From Pavlovales sp. CCMP2436 (Eukaryota > Haptophyta > Pavlovophyceae > Pavlovales): a DNA stretch of 35,356 bases. The stretch lies in NCBI GenBank assembly GCA_026770615.1, contig MU631528.1, forward strand, positions 8,920 to 44,275, read 5' to 3'. The first letter of the stretch is position 1. The number at the start of each line of letters is the position of its first letter. Of this stretch, positions 1-9,864 are shown one piece after another. Below the pieces are notes generated by a model. It was given only the letters and a program-made list of their open reading frames with translations, searched no databases and was not told where the DNA came from. Position numbers and translations under genes: made by a program.

Positions 1-490
1 CCGCCAAAACCAAAACTGTCCTGGTACTGAACGATTCGGCCACTCACAAATCACCGTGCCACCACACGACCACCACGGGTTTGCAAACACGGTCCGTCTT
101 GATCTGCGCGTTCTCCGTAAAACCGCCATTTCGACAAAAAATAAACACACTCGAAAACCAAAACGAACGGATGGGACCGACCGGGACGCACAGAATCACG
201 CATGATTTTGCATACGGGAAACATACCAGGATACGGCGGGATCGAAAGTGGAGCACACGGGTTTCAAAACTGTCCTGGCTCGTAACTTACCTTACACACA
301 CGCTCCGAGCACGACGAGCGCCGAGAGCGGCGAGCTGGCCCGCCCGAATCAATAAATCGGCAGGAGCTTCGCACACCCTCGCGCGTGCGCCTCTGCGCGT
401 CTGCGTGCAGCTGCGCGCGCGGCTGCGATCTCGAGCGCCACTGACGTTGGCCCGCGCTCTTCTCTCCCTCGTGTGCAGCCACGTGTCGTG
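1..490. other. Window start, no supported gene
   Basis: I see no gene here. Open frames cross the stretch on both strands, but their composition looks like chance GC-rich translation and shows no motif. The last part, 300-490, is very GC-rich and lies directly upstream of the helicase-like fragment, so it may hold its 5' region. Confidence 0.4.
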
Positions 491-1039
491 ATGGTGGGCA
501 TTGAGCAGCTACCTGCGGTGTGGCGCGAGCTGATCCCCGAGGGAATGTTGCTGCGCTCGATGCAGCTCGAGGGGCTCTTGGCGGTGGCCTCCAAACGGGA
601 CGCGCTCATTGTCGCGAAGACGGGCGGCGGCAAGAGTCTCGTCTTCCAACTGCCCGCCGCTGCGCTCCACAAGGCGAGCCTGGCCGCGGGCGAGGGAGGC
701 CAAGCCACCGATCGTGCTCTGCGTCGTGCCGTGCATCAGTCTAGGCGGGCATCAGGCGGACTGTGCGAACGACTACATGCGTGAGCTCTACCGCGTGGGG
801 CTGCTGGTTCGGCCCGCATATGCGCACTTTGTGGAGCGCTCAGTGGAGGGAGGCGAGGAGGACGATGTGGCTGACGATGTGGTAGGGGTGGCTGCCGCGG
901 CTGCCGCGCCCTCTCCATGGCCGACGGCGCTCCCGTGTGAGAGGTGCCCCGGGTGCCTGGAGGAGCTGCTGCCCAACCTGCGGACGAATCGTGGGGAGCC
1001 GCCGATGCTGCTGGACTTCCCGCGTCGCAGCGCCAGGTG
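491..1039 (+). pseudogene. RecQ/DEAD-like helicase N-terminal fragment, frameshifted
   Basis: The first frame, from the ATG at 491, carries a helicase motif I (AKTGGGKSLVFQLPA), preceded by a stretch resembling the RecQ 'FRPGQ...GRD' region. The match to motif Ia (VLCVVPCISLGGHQ, compare VVVSPLISLMKDQ of RecQ proteins) is in a different frame from about position 700. A one-base indel or a very small intron must therefore lie near 690-705. After motif Ia the frame contains CERCPGC, a possible zinc-binding pair, and stops at 1039. The DEAH box and all of RecA domain 2 are absent. RecQ-family enzymes are 3'-5' DNA helicases; this fragment cannot be active. It is probably a relic or one exon group of a mobile-element or host helicase. 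The ATP-site call is firm, the subfamily is not. Confidence 0.55.
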
Positions 1040-1393
1040 ATGAGCTGCAATGGTGCGACTGGTGCGTGAAGCGGGGCGGAGACAAGAACAGCTCGAAAGG
1101 TTGCTCAGCGCGGGCGCGCCTCGAGACGCTCCGAGGCGGCGCGACGGGAGGCGGCTGAGGCGACGGCCGGTGTGCGCACGCGCGCCAATGCTGGCTCGTC
1201 TGCGCTCGTCGATGCGACACCGGGCGGGGGGGCGCTGCGGCTTAGGCTGCGCCCGAGCCGCTCCGACTCGACCAGCTTCCCACGCACGCGGCCGAAGTGC
1301 ACGTGGCCGAGGACCCTCTCTGATCGAGGGCGGTTTAAAACGTAGGTTTAAAAATATTCGACCACCAAAATCAAAATAAGACATCAAAACCGG
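1040..1393. other. Spacer between helicase fragment and NSF-like gene
   Basis: GC-rich up to about 1330, then a sharp change to A/T-rich sequence (1333-1392, with TTTAAA runs) immediately before the NSF-like ATG. The A/T-rich block is the likely core promoter or 5' leader; no specific motif can be named. Confidence 0.35.
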
Positions 1394-4300
1394 ATGTCAT
1401 GGCTCGCGCTCGCCCTCGCCGCGCTCTGCTCGGGCGCGAGCGCCGGGCCGCCCGGTGCGCGGCTCCGCCCAGCCGCCCCCGCTCGCTGCGTCCCGCTTTG
1501 CTCGGGCGCGAGCGCCGGGCCGCCCGGCGCGCAGCTCCGCGCGGCCGCCCCCGCCTGGCGCGCCCGGCAAATTCGCGCCGCCGCGGACGCTGACCCCCTG
1601 CACGCCGCGCTCGGGCCGGTGGTGGCGGCCGCGCGCGCGGCGATTGAGCGGTGCACGGGTGTGGGCACGGAGAGCTCGGGCAGCGGGCGCGTTGAGTGGG
1701 GCACTTGGCTCGAGGAGGAACTCCGATACGCTGTCAACGACGCACTCGACGCTGTGCAGATCGCAACTCCAGGCGAGCGTGCGTGGGAGGTTCTGCGCGC
1801 ACGCTTCGGCGAGCTCGACGCGCCAGTTGCGCTGCGCATCGGCGGCGACGAGGTGGGCCGGCGGTGGGACGTGCTGCTGCACCTGCTGCCCGCGCAGTCG
1901 CCCGAGCCGCCGGGCCGGCCGGGAGACCGCGGGCGCGTCGTGCTGCCGCCGACAGGCACACTGACGCTGCTCAAGCCGCTGCTCGGCACGACACGCATCA
2001 CCAAGCTGCGCCTCGACCGCAACGGCCAGCTGCAGCCAACGGGCGTTGCCATAGATATGGTGGGCGTGGGCTTTGGCGCGCTTGGCGGCGGCGCGGCAGA
2101 GAACTCGACGGTGGTGCTGGGCGGGCTGCACCAGCACATGGCAGGCAAGCTGGGCGCCGCAGCGGTGCTCGAGGTGGTCCTCTTGCCGCCGCACTCCGAC
2201 GCGCTCGAGCGCGTGCCGCCACTGCCCGCGCACTGCGCGCTGGACCTCATGGCGGACGCTAAGCTCGCCGCACTCTTTGGCGTGCTGGGCGCTACATCCG
2301 CGCTCGACGCCGCCGGCGGTCGGCGCGGCGAGAGCGCCGCTGACTCGGCCGCGCGCCTCAGCCGAGCCGGCGGGCTGTCGTCGGAAGTCGGAGGGTTAGA
2401 GGCGCAACTCGATGCGATCGTGCGTCGTGTGCTGGCCTCACGCGCGAGCCCCGTCGCCGCACGCCGGCTGGGCGTGAGCCACGTGCGCGGCATCCTGCTG
2501 TCGGGGCCGCCCGGCTGCGGCAAGACGCTCCTCGCGCGCGAGTTGGCGCGGCAACTGGGTGTGCGCGAGCCGATGATCGTCAACGGCGCGGAGGTGCTCT
2601 CCAAGTTTGTGGGCGAGGCAGAGGCCAACGTGCGCCGCCTGTTCGCGCCCGCCGCCGAGGTGAGCTGCTCGTGCACTGACCCCCTGTGCCCCCTCTCTTC
2701 CTCTCTCGGTCGTTTGCCCGCTGCACTCTCACCTGCCACTCGCCACACGTATGCCCCGCTCTCCTTCTCTTGGCGAACTCGCTGTCTATCCGACCGCACC
2801 CATCCCCTTTAGGAGTACGCGTCGGCGGGCGAGGCGTCTGCGCTACACGTCATCATACTCGACGAGGTAATACAATTCCTGCAATTCTAGCGCAGGCCAC
2901 GCATCTGTTTGTGATTTATAACTTATTCAAATTATTATATATAAGTAGAAGGTGGAACGTCCTCATACAATAAGAATGTAATACAATAAGAAAAATATAT
3001 TATAAGAATATCCTCTAATCAAAATATTATACTATTCTAATCTCATAAAACAAGTTCGACGCGATCGCTCGCACGCGCGGCTCGAGCAGCGGGGACACCT
3101 CGGGCGTGCGCGACAGCGTGGTCAACCAGCTCCTCGCGCAGATGGACGGCGTGGTGGCCGCGCCCAACGTGTTGGTGCTCGGGCTCACCAACCGCCCCGA
3201 GCTCCTCGACCCTGCGCTGCTGCGCCCCGGTCGGCTGGAGGTGCAGCTCAAGGTGAGCCTGCCCGACGCAATCGGCCGCCGCGAGATCCTGCGCATCCAC
3301 ACGCGTGCCATGCGCGAGAACGGCGCACTCGCCGACGACGCGCGCGCTCTCATCGACGGCGCGCCCTCGGCCGGTGGAGGCTGCCTGGCGCTGCGCACGG
3401 AGCACTTCTCGGGCGCAGAGCTCGCCGGGCTCGTGCGCAGCGCGGCCTCCTTCGCGCTCGCGCGCGGCGCCCTCGCGCTCGCCGAGGGTGGGGAGGCGGG
3501 CGCGCTTGCCGCGGCCGCCGTGCGCGTGCGCGCAGTTGACCTGGAGCGCGCGCTCGCCGAGGTGGTCCCTGCCCTCGGCCGGCGCGACGCGCAGCTCCGG
3601 GCGCGCTTCGACGCGCACGGCGTCGCGCCGCCCTCCGCCGGCCACGCGCGCGCGCAGCGCTCGCTCCGCCTGCTCGTCGCGGGTGCGCTCCCGCCCCCCA
3701 CCGAGCGCGCGGACGGCGGGGTGGGCGACGCGCGGCCGCGGACGACGGCGGTGCTCGTCACGGGCGACGGTGGCGGGGCGGGCGCGACGGCGCTCGGCGC
3801 GTGGGCGGCGTGGCTGGCCTCCACCGCGGGCGGCGCGCAGTTTGCGCGGCTGCTCACGCCGCTGGACGTGCTGGGCAAGGGCTCGGCCGCCGACGCCTGC
3901 GCCGCGCTCGTCGACAAGTTCGCCGAGGCGCGTGCGATGGGCCGCGCCGCTCTGCTGCTCGACGACGTGGACTCGCTCCTCGCCCTCGACCCGACCGTCG
4001 GCGCCACGCTGCGCGCGCTGCTGCGCGAGCCGCTCGCCGCCGGCGGCGCCGACGCGGCGGTCGGCGGCTCGGCCGTGGTCGGCGGCGGGAGCGGCGGCGG
4101 CGGCGCGGGCGGCAGCGCACTGCTCGTGATCGGCACGTGCAGCGGGCTCGCTTTCGCAACCTCGGCGCAGCTCGCGGGCCTCTTCGACGCGACCGTAATA
4201 CTTCCGCAGCTCGCTGACGCGGCCGAGGCCGAGGTGGCGCTGCGCGCCTCGGCGGCGCTGCGACTCGCCGACGGCGTCGCGCCCGCGCTCGCTGCGGCCG

Positions 4301-4530
4301 CGACGGCCGGCGGGCCGATCGGCGTGAAGCGTTTGCTCGCGCTCACTGAGCGCGCGTGCGCACTGGCCGGCGCGGCAGCTGGGGACGATGCGCGCGCGCG
4401 CGAGCTCGCCCTCGCCCTCGGCGTTGACGGCGCCGCGTCGCCCGCCGAGCTCCAGCTGCGCGCGATGGAGGCGCTCTGCGACGACTGGAGGCAGGCCGCC
4501 TCCGCAACGCCCGCGACGGCGGCGAGTTAG
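1394..4530 (+). CDS. NSF/Sec18-like AAA ATPase, three exons
   Basis: Proposed exons are 1394-2659, 2813-2866 and 3055-4530 (introns GT-AG, all phase 0), giving about 931 aa. D1 matches N-ethylmaleimide-sensitive factor closely: GPPGCGKTLLARELARQLG (Walker A), VNGAEVLSKFVGEAEAN, Walker B VIILDEFDAI, then VVNQLLAQMDGV, TNRPELLDPALLRPGRLE and an FSGAELAGLVR sensor region. D2 is recognisable by Walker B (ALLLDDVDSLL) and an NSF-like C-terminus (GVKRLLALTERA), but its P-loop reads GDGGGAGAT, lacking the GKS/T signature. NSF disassembles SNARE complexes as a hexamer; D1 hydrolyses ATP and D2 normally binds it for hexamer formation. The N-terminal 400 residues do not look like the usual NSF N-domain. 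They begin with a hydrophobic stretch and an Arg/Ala/Pro-rich region containing a 24-residue duplication. The middle exon is only 54 bp. This is probably a divergent paralogue rather than the housekeeping copy. Confidence 0.85.
2660..2812 (+). other. Intron 1 of NSF-like gene
   Basis: Donor GTGAGC after GCCGAG and acceptor CCTTTAG before GAGTACG. The interior is pyrimidine-rich. Removal joins LFAPAAE to EYASAGEA in frame, matching the known NSF alignment. Confidence 0.85.
2867..3054 (+). other. Intron 2 of NSF-like gene, AT-rich
   Basis: Donor GTAATA directly after the Walker B codons (ILDE) and acceptor ACAAG before TTCGAC (FDAI). The intron splits the Walker B DE from the following FDA and is strikingly AT-rich against its GC-rich exons. 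CTATTCTAATC near 3035 is a plausible branch region. Confidence 0.85.
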
Positions 4531-5477
4531 CAGCCAAGCGCGTAGCCGTGCCGAACGCATGCAGACAAACTCTGCGCTCGAACTAAAATTTACCGAAGCG
4601 CGCGGTTAGTTGTGTTGTGCGCATGTAGTTCACAAAATGTCGAATAATACTGTAATTGACATATTAATGTAGGGGGGTTCGGGCTGGCGGTACGTTTCAA
4701 CTTCAAGTCAGGCTGATCTAAGCGCTCCGGTAGTTAATATATTACGAAACTAGGGTGGCCCACGCCACTGAGGCGAGTTGAAAATTGTACTTTTTCAGCA
4801 TGCTTTTAATCATCAAAATTTGAAAACGTTGGGTGCGTTGGGTTACACATTACATATCATACATGAAAGCCTTCCCGACGTCCCCGCCGCCTGAAACACC
4901 CAGGCTTACGCACGGACACCAGTGCACTGACCACCTCTGCCAAACGAAGACGCTTGACGCGCAACCAACCTACCTCCGAAGAATAAAGACTCAATACCAA
5001 GTGCAGACTTGGCCATATCCTCCATGCAGCCTAAACCCATCCTCAGACCCAGCCGAGGCCAACCACGCTTAAACACATTAAACGTGGAAAAGCGCATCCA
5101 GAAGAGACCGTCTCGAGCCACAGTAACCCACACCCTTAGCACTACCAGGAACAGCCAGTCCCACCATAGAACACGAACCCATGCAACAGGACCAGCCAGC
5201 AAGGGTGCACCCCATTAGCTGTATACGGCTTTTTCGGTCACCATTATAATCTTGAAAACTTGATTCTTTTGGCAGTCGGCCGTAGGCCGACTGCGCTGCG
5301 GTGGAGCTATAAGGCGCGCATAGCGCGTTCCGCGAATCTTGATTACGGATTTGTTGATTTTTGTGTATATATTTAATCAACATTTGATGCTCTGTAGTCT
5401 GTACTAGTCAGCAGTATGCGAACTTAATTTCATTTTATTATTCGTAGTAACGGCACAAGTAAGCCTGGTCGTTAACT
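4531..5477. other. Spacer after NSF-like gene
   Basis: I see no gene. The stretch contains the left 69-bp inverted repeat (4661-4729) and, at 5272-5294, a hairpin with a 10-bp perfect stem and GTA loop (GCAGTCGGCC / GGCCGACTGC). The short open frames at 4833-5218 are Pro/Thr/His-rich on one strand and show no domain. Confidence 0.4.
4661..4729 (+). repeat. Left copy of 69-bp inverted repeat
   Basis: Starts ATATTAATGTAGGGGGGTTC and ends AGCGCTCCG. Its reverse complement occurs at 15955-16023 with two mismatches by eye. The pair bounds 11,363 bp and looks like terminal inverted repeats of a large element or the arms of a segmental inversion. Confidence 0.8.
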
Positions 5478-6331
5478 TCAGACATCCTGAATGCCTAAGA
5501 ATGTGGCCTTGCGCACGCTCCTTAGGCGGGCGAGCACACGCCGCTCGGCATCTTCCCACTCCTGAGTGTGCAGCGCGCCCTTGTGGCCATTCACCTTCAA
5601 CTCCCTGACGAACAACCACATGTCCAGCTGATGGGCAGGCGGCGAGTTAAAGGAGACCCAGACGAGCATCGCAAAGGTCTTGTCGGCGAGCGACGAGCGC
5701 ATCAGGGATTTCGAGAGCGTCATGTTGCGCCCAGCGCGCTCCGTATCCGACTCTGCGCACAGGGGAGAGGCAGGCAAAGGGAGTCAGCGCTGCGGCGCAG
5801 GTAGTCGCGATACAGTCGCTCTGCGCTTACAGCTGTATCTGTAAGCAATCATGTAGTCCATCAGCTCTGGTTGGAAATGTTGCTGCCGGCCACACGCTCT
5901 GGCTGCGTGAAGTGCGTGCGTGCGATGCTCGTCTCGCCGACGAGCACGAGCCGCTTCACGGTGCGGGTCAGCGTCTTCTTGTCGTCCTCGTCATCGACTT
6001 CTTCGCGATCGACGATGAACTGAGACCGGTTGTCACGAACGAAGTCCTTCACCGGCCGCGTGCTCGAAGCTGTCGCCTGCTCCCTCGCCTGCGCCGCCGG
6101 CAATGCGCTCGACGCTTCCACCCGCGCTGATCGCTTCAACGTTGTCATTGAGAGCGCTGGTCGAACCTCCTGCGATGGTCCAGGGGTTCGACTTGGGAGA
6201 CGACGGGCAACGCTTCCGGCTTGCGCTTCCGGCCTGAGCCATCGCGCGAGCCACCGTATCGACTCATCGTGCTTGAGCAGCTCACGCCCGGGCGCGTGCT
6301 TTTTGCCTGCAGAAACTTGATTTACGCCCAA
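5478..6331 (-). other. Possible two-exon gene fragment, function unknown
   Basis: Two minus-strand frames look protein-like rather than random. The upstream one (6331-5861) has an acidic stretch followed by KKTLTRTVKRLVLVGETSIA. The downstream one (ending at 5478) contains DMWLFVRELKVNGHKG and a charged helical tail ending FLGIQDV. A CTGTGCGCAG|AG acceptor near 5757 could join them; an alternative is two independent decayed ORFs. No family was recognised. It lies just inside the left 69-bp inverted repeat, so it may belong to that element. Confidence 0.3.
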
Positions 6332-7032
6332 AATTTTGAAAAAAGACCTAAAAAACTTAAGCTGCGTAGGCCAGCCACCTGGGCGATCACTGGCTCAATT
6401 CGTCGGTCGTACATATCAGATTTGCCTGACTGCTGCTCCTTGTCTTCCTATTAAGTAAGTTGTAGTCAAAAAAACTTGAAAAAAGGCCTAATTTTCTTCT
6501 TCGCCTAGCCAGCGGGGCACGCCCGGGCGCTATTGCTAAAAGTCGGATGCACCCTTGCCAGCCAGTCCCCCCTCCTCATACATAACACGCGAATCCACAG
6601 CAGGCGGCCCGTCACGCAAGCACGCACTAATAACGAACAAACCCGTCATACATACAAGAAAAATACCCACGCACAATGCGCTCATCAACCAAACAGGCAT
6701 TTGTAACCCGCCAGTCAACCACACTGACGACAACGTGTACGTAACTACCCAACAACAACATGGCGCGAGGAGTAAGTTGGCTTCATGCATGACGTTATTT
6801 CCAAATCTGTAGGGTTAGACGTTGGAGAACATCACGCATTTATAAAAATAAGATATGTTGACGCCGCTGCTAGTACGCGCATTCGGGGGCCCGCGCCGCC
6901 GGACGTTGTCGGTGCTGGCGCTGGCACGGTATTGGTTCACTGGGGGCGTCCCCGGGGCCCCGGGCAGTGCACCGCAAACATCTGTGGGCAGCGTCAGTCT
7001 CACCGCCACACCTAAGTCTCGAAAGAGCAGTC
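6332..7032. other. Spacer, no supported gene
   Basis: AT-rich to about 6850, then GC-rich. Only short overlapping frames on both strands. It is downstream of the 7.0-9.0 kb gene and should contain its 3' UTR. Confidence 0.4.
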
Positions 7033-9032
7033 TCACCGCCAAGCGCGCTGCCGCGCTGAGAGAGGTGCCTCGCCGTACCACTCGCGCCCCGCGCGCGGGC
7101 TGCGCGCGCGGGCCGGGCTGTAGGGGCGCAGCGAGTAGGGGAAATCGTAGTCGCCGGGTGAGATGTTCCCCCTGCTATCGAGCTGCTGGATGTGCGCGAA
7201 CATCTCGCCGGGTGCGAAGTCCCCCTTGGTCGAGTGCGCCGGGCTGCGCGCGGCGTGCGGCGGCGGCGGCGGCGTCTGCGCACGCGCCGCCTTGAGCGCG
7301 AGCCCGTCGATGCCGAGCGCGTAGGCGACGCTCGCCCGCTCGTCGCGCGGCGACGTGGTCGCGCGGCCCTTGCGGGTCTTCCCCTCGGCCCAGTGCACCC
7401 GGTCGGCCGTGTTACGCTCGCCAAGGGGAGCGGCCGTATAGGCGGGGTCGGCCCCGTCCCACGCCAGCTGAGCCGCCATCGAGCCGTTGCGCTGCGCGTA
7501 TGCCGCCTCGCTGCCGGCGCGGCGCGAGGGCGAATGAGCGGGCTGCTCCGCCCCAATCAGGCCCAGATTCTAAGGGAGGGGAGAGAGGGGGGTAGGAGAG
7601 GGGGTGGTGGCGCGCGCATGAGCGTACATCCTGGTCGCAAGGGAAGCAGGGGCATGCGAGGGAGAGCAAAGAGAAGAGAAGAGGGGGGGTGGGGGGAGAG
7701 AAGGGGAGGGGGGGCGAGCGGCGTGGCGAGTGTGCGCACCCGGATGGCCTCCGCACGGCCGGGCGAGCGGCCGCGGCGCTGGATTGGGTCGTGCGTGAGG
7801 GCGTAGGAGGTTGCGACCCCCTGCCCCAGGTCGGCGAACGAGTCGGCTGGGCGCGACGCCGTGCGCGCCGGGTCGATGGCGGCGGAGAGCACCATGCGCT
7901 CGCTCGGCACGGCCACGCCCCGTCGCATATCGGGCACGCGCGCGCGCGACAGCGCTTCGGAGAGCGCCAGAGGACCAGCGCCCGCGCCGCTATAGCCGCC
8001 CGCCACGACGAGCGCCGAGCCAGGCCGCGCACGCGCCGGCGAGGCGAGCCGCGGCGCGGGCGAGGGCGCGAGGCCGTCGGAGGCGCCGTACTGAGTGCTG
8101 CCGTACATCTCACCTGCACGCCGCGCCGCCGCGTCGCGCCGCCGTACGCGCTCGTATGTGTCATCGGGCACATCTAAGTTGACGACCATGTAGTTTGCCT
8201 CGCCGCTCCGCTTCGCCGCCGCCGCACCCTCCTCCTCAGATGACGCCAGCGAGGCGGTCGGGCCGTAGTTGCGCCGCTGGTACTCGGCCACCGAGCCGAG
8301 CGCACGCGGCGTGCCCACGCCAGCGAGCGCCGGCGGCGGCGACGGTGACGCCACACCGCCGTGCAGCAGCGAGTGGACGGACGAGGCGCCCGACATGTCA
8401 CGGAAGCCGGCGTACCCGTCCGCCTCTGCCGTGTCGGCGAAGGCGGCGCGCTGCTGTCCGAGGGCCTTGGGGCGCGTCGATGAGGCCACCACCGGCACCG
8501 GCGGGTGGGCGGGTTCGTCCAGGTCGTCGCCGCAGTCGTTGAGCCACGTGGAGCGAGTCTGTGACTGCGGCGCGCGGCGCAGCGTCGGCCGCGCCTCGGC
8601 CGACCATCCCGCCGCCGAGGCCGCTGTCGTGCCGCCCGTCCACATGCCAGCGGGCGCGCCGAAGGAAGGCACCTCCTCGCGCACAAAGCGTGGCGAGCGG
8701 GCGCGCCGGTCGAAGCCGGGGATGCCGCCGTCCGTCTCGGCGCTGCCGCCGCCGAGCAACGCGCGGAAGCCGGGCGAGGCGGGCGGCGGCGCTGGACCCA
8801 TGCGGCCCGGCTGGTCCTGCATCGCTGAGCCGAGCTTCGCCGGGTGCGGGATCTCTCGGCCGCCGAGAGTGGATGCCGTCGAGATAAACGTACGCGTGAA
8901 AGTGGCGCAGCGCCGGTGCGACGATGGCGCTCCTGCGCCCGGCCGGACGTAAGCGCCGGTTCGGGCGTCGCTGCTCGCAGCCGCAGCCGGCGACGGCGGC
9001 GCCGCGCGTAGGTGGATCACCTTCTCGTCCAT
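7033..9032 (-). CDS. Two-exon Ala/Arg/Pro-rich protein of unknown function
   Basis: Exon 1 is 9032-7740, starting at the ATG of MDEKVIHLRA; exon 2 is 7569-7033. The 170-nt intron has donor GGTGCGCA and acceptor CCTCCCTTAG and is almost pure pyrimidine on the coding strand. Splicing is phase 0 and gives about 609 aa. The product is low-complexity and probably mostly disordered, but it has patches with balanced acidic and hydrophobic residues (ANYMVVNLDVPDDTYERVRR; LNDCGDDLDEPAHPP) and a C-terminal region rich in Ser-Pro, Tyr and Arg-Ser dipeptides. No signal peptide, membrane segment or known domain was seen. The frame is also open upstream to 9350, so the start is uncertain. It lies inside the 11.4-kb inverted-repeat segment. 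Confidence 0.6.
7570..7739 (-). other. Pyrimidine-rich intron of the 7.0-9.0 kb gene
   Basis: On the coding strand it runs from GTGCGCAC to CCTTAG with long C/T tracts. It resembles intron 1 of the NSF-like gene in composition, which supports calling both as host-type introns. Confidence 0.65.
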
Positions 9033-9771
9033 CGCTTGCCGAGCGTCGCTGGCAAGCTGATTACGTCGCTGCAGATGCACGTGCCCCCGTCCCTGGCAAG
9101 GCGTGCAATACGCTGGAGCGCTGGAGCCGAGTCGGAGCCGAGTCGCCTTCTTCGCAAGGCGCAGCGACTGGGTCGAAGACGTTTCATTTTTGGCCCTGAA
9201 ACTGAAACGGCTTCCTTTAAAAAAAAACTGCTGTCGCAGTGAGATGCTGCTTCTCTCGTCCAGGTGCCAGACATGGTGGTCTGGCCCAGACAGTCGTCCC
9301 GCCCGGACACAGTCGTGACGCACAGTTGACCCAAGTGGCACGCTGCGCATGCCGGAGCAGGTTCAAAATCAAGTTTCGGCTCGCGCCCGGGCGCGGCCGG
9401 GGACCCGGAGAAGCACCGAAGGCGCTTCTCCGGGAGCTCCCAGCCGCACCCAGACACGGGCCGAAATTGTATATGGCATCGTCCTGAACCTGTCAATTCC
9501 ATGCCTCGGGCCTCAGTACAACAAAATCAAATGCGATTTTAAATATTTCCAGAAGGGTGAACTGATTTAATGATTTTTTCGGTTGTGCTGTCGCAGACGA
9601 AAACAAACTGCCCCCCGTTTTCGTGCAAAGCGTGCTTGTATGATAATTGATATGCTCGTGGGCTCGTAATCCGTTGTGGTCGACCTGGCTACTGTTTAAA
9701 ACATATGGACCAGATTCATTACGAATTAGATATATTCAAGCTTCGTGGAAATATATCTTAAGATATATTAC
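9033..9771. other. Spacer, no supported gene
   Basis: Putative upstream region of the 7.0-9.0 kb gene. At 9573-9595 there is a stretch (TTCGGTTGTGCTGTCGCA) that recurs inverted at 16746-16769, about 22 bp. Otherwise nothing was recognised. Confidence 0.35.
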
Positions 9772-9864
9772 GCGGCTCAGCATGGTTCAACAGGTGTTGT
9801 TCACTCACTGACTTGGTCGACGTCAGACGTTAGTCCTGGCAGCAGGGATGGTGGTGGTAGAGGT
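9772..9864 (+). repeat. 93-bp dispersed repeat, copy A
   Basis: Begins GCGGCTCAGCATGGTTCAAC, contains TTGGTCGACGTCAGACGT and ends GTGGTGGTAGAGGT. It is 92/93 identical by eye to copy D (16029-16121); inverted relatives are B (13292-13396) and C (15422-15476). The first base abuts AT-rich sequence in every copy, suggesting an element end. Confidence 0.85.

Noticed and set aside
3801..4217. Arg-rich open frames overlapping the NSF-like gene on both strands, up to 505 codons on the minus strand
   Set aside because: Shadows of a GC-rich gene; they have no motifs while the plus frame carries clear AAA motifs.
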